Origin: SVQP01 sp045594445
Lineage (GTDB): Bacteria > Bacillota > Clostridia > Oscillospirales > CAG-272
Assembly (NCBI GenBank): GCA_045594445.1
Contig: JAZNYL010000123.1
Coordinates: forward strand, 1-14,696
Direction: 5' to 3'
DNA: 14,696 nt
Part shown: piece after piece, positions 6,458 to 12,447 of the stretch
Position numbering within the stretch: the stretch's first letter is position 1
How the letters are laid out: each line of letters begins with the position of its first letter
Notes under the pieces: generated by a model
Told to the model about the DNA's origin: nothing
Databases searched by the model: none
What the model saw: only the letters and a program-made list of their open reading frames with translations
Translations under genes and position numbers: made by a program

Positions 6458-8536
6458 ATGTCTAATGCCAATCTCGAACGCAGAACCTTCCGTTTCCCCG
6501 CCTGTGATTTCGGTGCGGGTGCCATCTGCGCAAAGGTAGAATTCAGCCGCGCGGAAAATGCGGATCTGGCCACCATTTACTTAGAGGAAACTCCCATTGG
6601 CGTGGTCGCGCTCAACAACAAGGACGCGCGCGATATTGCGTATTGCAATATTACCAAGGCTGCAGGCGTGCATGACGTCAAGGTCGTGGTGCACAATCAC
6701 GCTGCCGTTCATTCCATAGAGTTTTTGGACACACCCGCCTACTCGCAAGTGCCCTACGAGCCCGTGCCCGACAGCGCCATCCGTCACATCGACTCGGATA
6801 CCTGGGAGGCTGTGGATATGCTGGGCAGACCCGTGGCATCGGTTGAGGACGTCGGCCCCAAGAAGGACAGACAAGTCGGTATCTTCTACTGGACATGGCA
6901 CCAGCAGCACTCCCATCTGCGTCCCGTGGACGTGGTAGACGTGCTGGATAAGTTCCCCGCTGCCGAATACCGCAAGGATCACCCCGCCTGGGGTGAGGGT
7001 CCCTTCCAGTGCTTCTGGCACGAGCCGCTTTACGGCTTCTATCAGGACATCGACCCCTACGTCATCCGTCGCCACATGTCCATGCTGCACAACGCAGGCG
7101 TGGATTTCCTCTTGTTCGACTGCACCAACGGTGCGCTCTTGTGGAGAATGGCATACGAACCGCTGTTTGAAGAAATGCGCAAGATGAGAGCGGACGGCGT
7201 GGACACCCCCAAGGTGGCCTTCATGCTCAACTTCTGCCCCTGCGCGACCTCCGATTACATGCTGCGCTCGCTTTATCAGAACCTGTACGCTCCCGGCCTT
7301 TACTCCGACCTTTGGTACATGCTGGACGGTAAGCCCATGATCATGGGTTATCCCGAATCACTCCCCGAAAAGGGCTGCTGCGAAGAGGAAACCAAGATGC
7401 TGGACGAGATCCGCAATTTCTTTGCCTTCCGCCCCGGTCAGCCCGGCTACGGCTGCGGCCCCAGCCGTCCCGATCATTGGGGCTGGCTGGAAATCTTCCC
7501 GCAGCACAAGTATGGCGCACGCCCCAACGGCTCTTGCGAGATGATGACGGTCGGCGTCGGTCAGAACGCCAATAAGGACCGTATCTGCACCCACTTCAAC
7601 GACAAGGACACCTTCGGCCGCAGCTATACCTACAAGTACGGCCATAAGCTGGTGGACAAGGACTCCTATAAGTACGGCTACAACATTCAGGAGCAATGGG
7701 AAAGAGTGCTGGATATCGGCCCTGATATCGCGTTCGTCACGGGCTGGAACGAGTGGATCATGGGTCAGTGGCACGAGCCGTGGCTCAGCGACGACGATTC
7801 CACCCAGCTTGCCATGGTAGACCAGTACAACCGCGAATACAGCCGTGATATCGAGCCCGACCGCGACGGCTATCTGGACACCTACTACCTACAGCTCTGC
7901 TCCAACATCCGCCGCTTCAAGGGCGCAGAACAGCGTCAGAAGCTGTCCGCTCCCAAAACCATCGTCATGGACGGCTCGACTGAGCAATGGGCTGACGTCA
8001 CCCCGCGCTACGTGTGCGATAAGGGGACCACCGTGCACCGTGACCACGACGGATTTGCGGGCACGCATTATACCAACTTCACGGGCAGAAACGACATCGT
8101 GGCCGCCAAGGTCGCGCGTGACGAAACCAATATCTACTTCTACGTCGAATGCGCAGACGAGATCACCGAGCCGACCGAGAGCGGCTGGATGACGCTGCTT
8201 ATCGACACCGACCGCGTCAAGACCAACGGCTGGGAGGGCTACGACTTTATCGTCAACCGCACAGCCCCCAAGGATGGCAAGACCGCGATCGAGAGATACG
8301 TGCGCACCATTGATCCTAAGAGCTTTACCTGGGAGAAGGTGGCGGACGCAGAGATTTCAGTAAATGGCAAGACTCTGACCATCGCGGTTCCCCGCGTAGC
8401 ACTTGGCGTTCTGCCGCCTCTCTGCTTTGAATTCAAATGGAGCGACAACATGCAGAGCCCCGACGTCATGGACTTCTACGTTAACGGCGACACCGCCCCC
8501 ATCGGCAGATTCAATTACCTGTACCGCGAATATTAA
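6458..8536 (+). CDS. Glycoside-hydrolase-like protein with CBM6-like N terminus and CBM9-like C terminus
   Basis: A 692-aa protein with three apparent parts. Residues about 10-95 resemble a CBM6-type beta-sandwich, ending in G-V-H-D-V-K-V-V-V. Residues about 138-500 look like a (beta/alpha)8 glycoside hydrolase of the GH71/GH99-like kind, with V-G-I-F-Y-W-T-W-H (140-148), a D-F-L-L-F-D strand and G-W-N-E-W (429-433). Residues about 503-690 resemble a CBM9/DOMON-like domain (D505-G-S onward, and M-T-L-L-I-D-T-D). There is no signal peptide or anchor, so it should be cytoplasmic, odd for an enzyme with binding modules. A consensus promoter, AGGAGGT at 7 bases and a strong bias to C- or G-ending codons suggest high expression. 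It is a single-gene unit ending in repeat B. Substrate and catalytic residues cannot be assigned; a non-catalytic sugar-binding role is possible. Confidence 0.65.
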   Translation: MSNANLERRTFRFPACDFGAGAICAKVEFSRAENADLATIYLEETPIGVVALNNKDARDIAYCNITKAAGVHDVKVVVHNHAAVHSIEFLDTPAYSQVPYEPVPDSAIRHIDSDTWEAVDMLGRPVASVEDVGPKKDRQVGIFYWTWHQQHSHLRPVDVVDVLDKFPAAEYRKDHPAWGEGPFQCFWHEPLYGFYQDIDPYVIRRHMSMLHNAGVDFLLFDCTNGALLWRMAYEPLFEEMRKMRADGVDTPKVAFMLNFCPCATSDYMLRSLYQNLYAPGLYSDLWYMLDGKPMIMGYPESLPEKGCCEEETKMLDEIRNFFAFRPGQPGYGCGPSRPDHWGWLEIFPQHKYGARPNGSCEMMTVGVGQNANKDRICTHFNDKDTFGRSYTYKYGHKLVDKDSYKYGYNIQEQWERVLDIGPDIAFVTGWNEWIMGQWHEPWLSDDDSTQLAMVDQYNREYSRDIEPDRDGYLDTYYLQLCSNIRRFKGAEQRQKLSAPKTIVMDGSTEQWADVTPRYVCDKGTTVHRDHDGFAGTHYTNFTGRNDIVAAKVARDETNIYFYVECADEITEPTESGWMTLLIDTDRVKTNGWEGYDFIVNRTAPKDGKTAIERYVRTIDPKSFTWEKVADAEISVNGKTLTIAVPRVALGVLPPLCFEFKWSDNMQSPDVMDFYVNGDTAPIGRFNYLYREY

Positions 8537-8602
8537 GCAACCGCGCATATCGCGCAGAATGAAGAGCGCAGAGTGCGGAGTGCAGAATCCCGACGCAAAC
8601 AC

Positions 8603-8666
8603 TCGTAGAGATCGGCGTCCTCGACGGTCCGCATAAGCACAATGACGTATTTTGAATACTCTACGA
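8603..8666. repeat. 64-bp segment with 8-bp inverted ends inside element B
   Basis: Perfect inverted ends TCGTAGAG (8603-8610) and CTCTACGA (8659-8666), with a small hairpin GTATT/AATAC (8647-8659) overlapping the right end. It has no counterpart in element A, so it looks like a second repeat nested in the first. No coding potential is seen. Confidence 0.5.
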
Positions 8667-8681
8667 AAACCACCAAATGAA

Positions 8682-8717
8682 AGAACAGCCGCCTTTCGGC
8701 GGCTGTTCTACCATCAT
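8682..8717 (+). terminator. Hairpin terminator after the glycoside-hydrolase-like gene
   Basis: Perfect 12-bp stem AGAACAGCCGCC (8682-8693), TTTC loop, GGCGGCTGTTCT (8698-8709). The following ACCATCATTTT is only a moderate U tail, so termination is likely but not certain. Confidence 0.6.
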
Positions 8718-8823
8718 TTTGCGTTCTTCATTTTGCATTCTGCATTCGTTGTGCACACGTGCGGCATTTTTCGCATAGGCTGTAAATAAAGCAAAAATAA
8801 AAAATAATTTTGCGTAAAAAGGC

Positions 8824-8852
8824 TTGACAAAGCCATTTTGCTATGCTATAAT
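8824..8852 (+). promoter_or_regulatory. Sigma-A promoter of tRNA-Cys
   Basis: Perfect TTGACA (8824-8829), 17-base spacer, perfect TATAAT (8847-8852) preceded by TGC (extended -10). The predicted start is about 13 bases before the tRNA. Confidence 0.93.
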
Positions 8853-8871
8853 ATCCAAGTCAACCAAATAT

Positions 8872-8945
8872 GGTGCCATGGCCAAGCGGTAAGGCAAAGG
8901 TCTGCAACACCTCTATCCCCGGTTCGATTCCGGGTGGCACCTCCA
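8872..8945 (+). tRNA. tRNA-Cys, anticodon GCA
   Basis: A 74-base tRNA with acceptor stem GGTGCCA/TGGCACC, discriminator U73 (the cysteine identity base) and encoded CCA (8943-8945). The T-arm is CCCGGTTCGATTCCGGG and the anticodon loop CTGCAAC gives GCA. It has its own promoter and terminator. It marks the change from GC-rich host genes to AT-richer island genes; tRNA genes are frequent integration sites. Confidence 0.95.
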
Positions 8946-8975
8946 AGACGAGTTGACAAAAAAGATGCCAACCGA

Positions 8976-9004
8976 AAAACCCGAGATTTTCTCGGGTTTT
9001 CTTC
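8976..9004 (+). terminator. Terminator of tRNA-Cys
   Basis: An 11-bp perfect stem AAAACCCGAGA (8976-8986), TTT loop, TCTCGGGTTTT (8990-9000), running into a T-rich stretch. It starts 30 bases after the CCA end. Confidence 0.85.
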
Positions 9005-9029
9005 GTTTTTCGCCGTTTTCCTCGCTTTT

Positions 9030-9059
9030 TTGAAATTCGGATTTTAGTGCAAATAAAAA
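9030..9059 (+). promoter_or_regulatory. Weak candidate promoter for the island leader
   Basis: TTGAAA (9030-9035), 18-base spacer, TAAAAA (9054-9059). A transcript from here would cross the hairpin at 9119-9157, the leader ORF and the second terminator before the first island gene. The match is modest; no better promoter is seen up to 9266. Confidence 0.3.
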
Positions 9060-9118
9060 GATGCCAATCGGCGTTTTAGGGCTAAGGACCAGAAATGAAC
9101 CTTTCCCATACCTTTTTA

Positions 9119-9163
9119 GGGGAGATATTTGTGATTTTTCATCGCAAATATCTCCCCTTTTTT
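9119..9163 (+). terminator. Long terminator hairpin in the island leader
   Basis: A 17-bp stem (9119-9135 with 9141-9157, core GGGGAGATATTTG/CAAATATCTCCCC, one G-U pair) with a 5-base TTTTC loop, then TTTTTT (9158-9163). The tail is on the plus strand only. No gene needing termination lies between it and the tRNA-Cys terminator, so it may end a small RNA or act as the first conditional terminator of a leader. Confidence 0.8.
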
Positions 9164-9219
9164 CGTTATTTGCAAAAAAATCTTTGTTAAAAAAATATGT
9201 CTTGAAAGGAAAGCTCAAA

Positions 9220-9264
9220 ATGACATCTTCACGCTCTCCCCCTCAAATAAAAAATCATTTGTAG
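9220..9264 (+). CDS. 14-aa putative leader peptide MTSSRSPPQIKNHL
   Basis: A short ORF preceded by AAAGGA (9205-9210) at 9 bases. Its TAG stop lies two bases before the 5' arm of the terminator at 9267, and the next real gene starts 64 bases further on. This layout resembles leader peptides of attenuated operons: a ribosome at the stop codon would cover the terminator's 5' arm and favour read-through. It contains Ser-Pro-Pro, a kind of sequence that slows ribosomes. No clear separate antiterminator helix was found. It could also be a chance ORF; with 14 codons, coding statistics cannot decide. Confidence 0.4.
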   Translation: MTSSRSPPQIKNHL

Positions 9265-9266
9265 TA

Positions 9267-9305
9267 ATGCCCGATTCTCTAAACAAAGAGAGTCGGGCAT
9301 TTTTT
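9267..9305 (+). terminator. Terminator or attenuator directly before the first island gene
   Basis: A 14-bp stem (9267-9280 with 9287-9300, core ATGCCCGA/TCGGGCAT, one G-U pair), loop AAACAA, then TTTTT. Only 23 bases separate its end from the ATG at 9329, too little for an independent promoter and leader. Transcription of the operon must therefore pass through it, suggesting conditional termination. Confidence 0.85.
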
Positions 9306-9328
9306 ATTATCACAGAAAGGAAACTATC

Positions 9329-10201
9329 ATGAACGCAATTATTTCAAACGGCAACTATACCGCCCGTGTGCAGCTCCCCGTAGAACGCAGACAGTTAGCC
9401 GGAGCTCTCTCGTATTTGCATGCGAATCACGCAAGTGCTAACGACATCAAATATAATGAAGAATCCGACCAAGGTCTCACTTTCACACTCGAATGCCACG
9501 GGATCGTAGAAAATGCCATCGCAAAAGCATTGCCCACAGGATTCAGATTTCACACCTTGAACGACACCATCGCTCTCATGTACAACCTCCCCTATACGAG
9601 CAAACGAGAGTTTGAGAACACCGTCAAGGTCGAAGGACTTGCCTCCTATGAGCAACTCAACAGAATGCTGACCGAAGCCTATCCTCAGTCAGTTACAACC
9701 AAGTACTACTGTCCGCTGACCATTCAGGTACACAGCAGAGATAGCTACGGCGATATCGATGAGGATGGATATGAGGAAGATGCCAAGTTTGCAGCTCGTC
9801 ACGAAGACGATATCCGTCAAGCCTTGATGGAGTATAACGCCAGCGACGAATGCAATATGGCAGAATACTTCCACGGAAACAACGGTGTCTCCGAAAAGCT
9901 TCGTTCCGCTGATTGGGATTTTGAACGCAGAAATGGCGAGCTCTACGGATGCATCACCGTACAGACAGCAGGCCCCCTCACAGAGGAAGAAGAACAGGAT
10001 CTCAAGGACTGGATCTCCGGTCAGAACTCGGACGGCCTCGGTGAAGGCTTCGAGCAGAGAGAAATCTACCTTGACGGCACTCGTTACAGTGGCTTCATGT
10101 ATGTCAGCTATTGGCATTCGGGCGATGATTATTATATCGATAATCAAGACGAATTCGAAGACCGCCTTATGTCGGACGGCATGACGATGGGTGGCATGTA
10201 A
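9329..10201 (+). CDS. ArdA-like / DUF6329-like conjugative-element protein
   Basis: A 290-aa acidic soluble protein, first gene of the island operon, with AAAGGA before the ATG. Residues about 8-120 have the pattern of the ArdA-like N-terminal region seen in Firmicute mobile elements: A-R-V-Q-L-P, a helix, a phenylalanine-histidine-threonine-leucine-asparagine strand, then S-Y-E-Q-L-N-R-M-L. ArdA proteins are DNA mimics that inhibit type I restriction. Residues about 125-280 resemble a domain I associate with DUF6329, with C-P-L-T-I-Q-V, L-Y-G-C-I-T-V, L-T-E-E-E-E-Q-D-L-K-D-W and S-D-G-L-G-E-G-F-E-Q-R-E-I. The protein ends in M-T-M-G-G-M. Those last codons contain GGGTGG, which can serve as ribosome binding site for the next gene; the junction is TAATG. 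Family assignment is from memory of patterns, and restriction inhibition is inference. Confidence 0.55.
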   Translation: MNAIISNGNYTARVQLPVERRQLAGALSYLHANHASANDIKYNEESDQGLTFTLECHGIVENAIAKALPTGFRFHTLNDTIALMYNLPYTSKREFENTVKVEGLASYEQLNRMLTEAYPQSVTTKYYCPLTIQVHSRDSYGDIDEDGYEEDAKFAARHEDDIRQALMEYNASDECNMAEYFHGNNGVSEKLRSADWDFERRNGELYGCITVQTAGPLTEEEEQDLKDWISGQNSDGLGEGFEQREIYLDGTRYSGFMYVSYWHSGDDYYIDNQDEFEDRLMSDGMTMGGM

Positions 10202-10545
10202 TGGCTCTTCTATTCTCCCACGTTCGGGTGTCCACACCCGATGGCAACGAAGCGGAATTCCTCGTCAGCGGTATTCCGAGAGAATTTGATGACTTCGAAT
10301 ACTACACAGCATTTGAAGATTTCCTTGATGGGATTGAGGAAGACACCGAGATCAGCGTACACGCTGAAGCCTATCTTTACGGCGAGGGTGAAACCTTCAA
10401 GGCAACCATCGAGGAAGTTGCCTATTTCCATCTCCGAATGCAACAGGATGAAAAATTCCTGTCAGGTCATTGCGACAACATCGAATCCGTCGACTTTACC
10501 TGCAATTATTCTCCCGATGAATTATTCGGGATAGATTGGGGGTGA
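10201..10545 (+). CDS. Unknown small acidic protein (114 aa)
   Basis: Not recognised. A soluble, strongly acidic protein with a beta-rich N-terminal half (L-L-F-S-H-V-R-V-S-T-P-D-G) and aromatic-rich E-F-D-D-F-E-Y-Y-T-A-F-E-D-F. It has no signal peptide or membrane segment. The ATG shares one base with the stop codon of the preceding gene (TAATG), and GGGTGG lies 6 bases upstream inside that gene's last codons, so translation is coupled. The next gene begins five bases after its TGA. Its acidity would suit a DNA-mimic or protein-binding accessory role, but nothing in the sequence proves this. Confidence 0.75.
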   Translation: MALLFSHVRVSTPDGNEAEFLVSGIPREFDDFEYYTAFEDFLDGIEEDTEISVHAEAYLYGEGETFKATIEEVAYFHLRMQQDEKFLSGHCDNIESVDFTCNYSPDELFGIDWG

Positions 10546-10549
10546 TAGG

Positions 10550-10810
10550 TTGCAGTACTCTGACAAAAACGGAGTTGAGATCAAGAGTGGCATGACTCTG
10601 CGAATGGCTGACGGTAGCGAAGAACTCGTCTACGATACCACCGATGCATACGGCAATCCCGACCTTGGCATCAATGCCTCCAACGAAGAATATCTCGAAA
10701 GACATCCCTATGCCAGACGAGAGTATTATTCGCTGTGTAACTTCGACATGAGCGAGGTCGAGATTATCGAGCAGAAGGAGTCCTCCGAACTGACTATGGG
10801 TGGGATGTGA
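10550..10810 (+). CDS. Small conserved mobile-element protein (86 aa), TTG start
   Basis: A short soluble protein that opens Q-Y-S-D-K-N-G-V-E-I-K-S-G-M-T-L-R-M-A-D-G and contains D-L-G-I-N-A-S-N-E and Y-Y-S-L-C-N-F-D-M. I recall such proteins as conserved hypotheticals of Firmicute conjugative elements, with no assigned function. The start is TTG, with GGGGGT at 6 bases; no ATG lies near the start, and the conserved N terminus needs this codon. It ends in E-L-T-M-G-G-M, the same tail as the first gene of the operon. Its TGA overlaps the GTG of the next gene (GTGA). Confidence 0.75.
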   Translation: MQYSDKNGVEIKSGMTLRMADGSEELVYDTTDAYGNPDLGINASNEEYLERHPYARREYYSLCNFDMSEVEIIEQKESSELTMGGM

Positions 10811-11562
10811 GAAAGTATATGGTAAAGCTGAAAGAAACAAATCTTGACGGAGTCAAAGCCATGGCAAGGACTCTCCTCTTCACCGATATACACAAAACCT
10901 CCTTATCGCCCATCGTAGTCCAGCATCCCTTTACCTCGTCCGGCTTCAACATGGTTATGATAAACGGCGAACCAAAATGTGTCGATATCACGGCCGATAG
11001 CGAAGCCCTGCACCAATGGCGCAAGATGGTATGCGCTCAGATTGATTCATCCAAGAGCGCGTTTGAAATCTATATGATGACAAACAAGCCCTACGGCATG
11101 ACGTTTCTCAAATACGCAGCTCATCACCTCTCAAAGAAAGACTTCTCCCAAATACTTGCCGATGCATGGATACGTTCAGAGAACCCTAACAACGATCTCA
11201 ACCTGTCGCAGAGTAAGCTCTTGTCAATGTTTCAATCTGCAGAGCCAAGACATTTGATGTCCCAAGACGAATTGAATACGCTCGACGAGCTTGATGCCAC
11301 GGTGACAGTTTATCGTGGCGTTACTACGTTTAACGCAAAAAATGTCAAAGCACTCTCGTGGACATTGGACAGAAGCGTTGCCGAGTGGTTTGCATCAAGA
11401 TTCAATGAAGACGGAACTGTGTATCAGGCACAGATAGACAAAGCTCATATCTATGCCTATTTCGATGGAAGAAATGAGTCTGAAATAATTGTCGATCCGA
11501 AATATCTGATGGATATTACGGAAGCAGAAATGATGGATAATGCCTTTGATATTTCTATGTAG
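10807..11562 (+). CDS. Putative ADP-ribosyltransferase-like protein
   Basis: A 251-aa soluble protein whose C-terminal half carries the R-S/T-E order of arginine-type ADP-ribosyltransferases: V-Y-R-G (R170), S-W-T (184-186) followed by a helix V-A-E-W-F-A, and E-S-E (E224, E226) leading into I-I-V-D-P. Such enzymes transfer ADP-ribose from NAD+ to proteins or nucleic acids; phage Alt and ModA and many toxins use this layout. The N-terminal 150 residues are not recognised. The GTG start overlaps the previous stop (GTGA) but has poor ribosome-site spacing; ATG at 10819 is an alternative and shortens it by four residues. No secretion signal is present, so it would act inside the producing or recipient cell. 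It could be a toxin, a host-takeover enzyme or an anti-defence factor. The fold call rests on motifs alone. Confidence 0.55.
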   Translation: MRKYMVKLKETNLDGVKAMARTLLFTDIHKTSLSPIVVQHPFTSSGFNMVMINGEPKCVDITADSEALHQWRKMVCAQIDSSKSAFEIYMMTNKPYGMTFLKYAAHHLSKKDFSQILADAWIRSENPNNDLNLSQSKLLSMFQSAEPRHLMSQDELNTLDELDATVTVYRGVTTFNAKNVKALSWTLDRSVAEWFASRFNEDGTVYQAQIDKAHIYAYFDGRNESEIIVDPKYLMDITEAEMMDNAFDISM

Positions 11563-11580
11563 AAAGGAAGACTCTATCGA

Positions 11581-11874
11581 ATGTCAGACTATAAACTCAC
11601 ACCGTTAGAACGAGAAACCATCATCTTGTGGAATGAAGCAGAAGACGTGGTGTATATTGACACCTGCAATCCAAATCTGATCAAGCGCCTCAATAGCGCA
11701 AAGAAAAAGCATCCCACCAAATTCAAGGTCGAGCCTCCTGACAACTTCGGAGCTGTCAGCGCCATCGTAAGCAAAGATGTGCTTCGCGTTTCTTTACACG
11801 CACCAATGACAGAAGAAAAACGCGCAAGGCTTTCGACACAGGCGAAGGAATGGCAAGAGAAAAATGGGGTTTGA
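11581..11874 (+). CDS. Small conserved unknown protein (97 aa)
   Basis: A soluble protein beginning with L-T-P-L-E-R-E-T-I-I-L-W-N-E-A-E-D-V-V-Y-I-D-T, a pattern I recall from small proteins of gut Firmicute phages and conjugative elements, with no known function. The start ATG lies 18 bases after the ADP-ribosyltransferase-like gene, with AGAAAGGAAG upstream. Its position right after a possible toxin makes a protective partner conceivable, but the family also occurs elsewhere, so this is weak. The stop TGA lies inside the first GGGGTTTGAACCCCC element, so the gene end and the repeat overlap. Confidence 0.7.
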   Translation: MSDYKLTPLERETIILWNEAEDVVYIDTCNPNLIKRLNSAKKKHPTKFKVEPPDNFGAVSAIVSKDVLRVSLHAPMTEEKRARLSTQAKEWQEKNGV

Positions 11875-11968
11875 ACCCCCTTTTGAAGGGCTTATCAAAT
11901 GGGTAAGGCAAACACACCACCCCACACCTTCAAGTGGCTGAAACAGGGGTTTGAACCCCCATTTCAGC
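11866..11968. repeat. Two GGGGTTTGAACCCCC elements 80 bases apart with competing hairpins
   Basis: The 15-mer occurs at 11866-11880 and 11946-11960. Each can form GGGGTT/AACCCC. At the first copy the C run can instead pair CCCTT (11878-11882) with AAGGG (11886-11890). At the second copy the stem extends to 15 pairs with two mismatches (11937-11968, outer arms GCTGAAA/TTTCAGC). No T run follows, so neither looks like a terminator. The remainder up to 12033 shows only a ribosome binding site. Confidence 0.65.
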
Positions 11969-12033
11969 ACCTCAGAAGCCGTTTCTGCACCCTTATATTA
12001 CCCAACCTATAAACACGAAAGGAGAGCGATAAT

Positions 12034-12447
12034 TTGACCTTTTTTGAACAAGAGTTGCACAGGCTCTTTGATGATTCGGAACGAATCTCTGCCGACGCTG
12101 TCTTCGCAGGTAAAACTATGATTGCACCTATCGGCGAAGATTTAAGAGCCAAAGTACAATTCATTTACACAAACACGCACGCAAAGTACGATGCCTTACG
12201 GTTAACTATTATCAACCGCCACGAAGGTACGGTGGATAGCGAAACCTTCAAGTTCAAGGATATCCTTGGAATAAAGGGTGACCGTGAACCTCATATATGG
12301 GAAGACGGCCAGCGAGTTGACTGGTATATCTACCATCCGACCGCTTATGACTATAACCTCATTTCCGACACGGTTGAGGATTATATCTCCATGTACGCCG
12401 ACCAAGTATATCGCTTTGACGGTGGAATGGCCATGGGAGGCATATAA
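12034..12447 (+). CDS. Conserved mobile-element protein of unknown function (137 aa), TTG start
   Basis: A soluble protein opening T-F-F-E-Q-E-L-H-R-L-F, with A-K-V-Q-F-I, L-R-L-T-I-I-N-R-H-E-G-T-V-D-S, K-F-K-D-I-L-G, and P-H-I-W-E-D-G followed by W-Y-I-Y-H-P-T-A-Y-D-Y. I recall relatives next to DUF4314 and methyltransferase genes in Firmicute conjugative elements; the function is unknown. The start is TTG with AAAGGAG at 9 bases, and the first in-frame ATG lies far inside the conserved region. It ends in G-G-M-A-M-G-G-I. Those codons contain GGGAGG, the ribosome binding site of the next gene, and the junction is TAATG. Confidence 0.78.
   Translation: MTFFEQELHRLFDDSERISADAVFAGKTMIAPIGEDLRAKVQFIYTNTHAKYDALRLTIINRHEGTVDSETFKFKDILGIKGDREPHIWEDGQRVDWYIYHPTAYDYNLISDTVEDYISMYADQVYRFDGGMAMGGI

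Larger units (their letters stand above)
8554..8748. repeat. Intergenic repeat element B: inverted copy of element A with an internal insertion
   Basis: The left arm is five consecutive heptads (8554-8588: GCAGAAT, GAAGAGC, GCAGAGT, GCGGAGT, GCAGAAT). The right arm is heptads of the opposite sense (8716-8743: ATTTTGC, GTTCTTC, ATTTTGC, ATTCTGC). Its hairpin and flank match element A in inverted orientation (18 of 20). Unlike A, about 90 bases (roughly 8589-8681) separate the left arm from the hairpin. This element fills most of the 335-base gap 8537-8871; the remainder is AT-rich DNA with the tRNA-Cys promoter. Confidence 0.75.
8958..9070. repeat. Direct repeat flanking the tRNA-Cys terminator (possible attachment-site remnant)
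   Basis: AAAAAGATGCCAACCG (8959-8974) recurs as AAAAAGATGCCAATCG (9055-9070), with one mismatch in 16 bases and starts exactly 96 bases apart. The copies flank the tRNA-Cys terminator at the host/island composition change. They could be short direct repeats left by integration or a local duplication; neither contains the tRNA 3' end. Confidence 0.4.

Noticed and set aside
8913..9218. 101-codon minus-strand frame ending in C-H-P-E-S-N-R-G
   Set aside because: The end is the common false translation of a tRNA (here tRNA-Cys), and the frame crosses two terminator hairpins.
9061..9264. 67-codon plus-strand frame
   Set aside because: Most of it reads through the 17-bp terminator hairpin, and its ATG has no ribosome site. 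Only the last 14 codons, with their own ribosome site, were kept as a possible leader peptide.
9305..9310. TATTAT as a -10 box for the first island gene
   Set aside because: No -35 lies 16-18 bases upstream, and transcription would start on the ribosome binding site.
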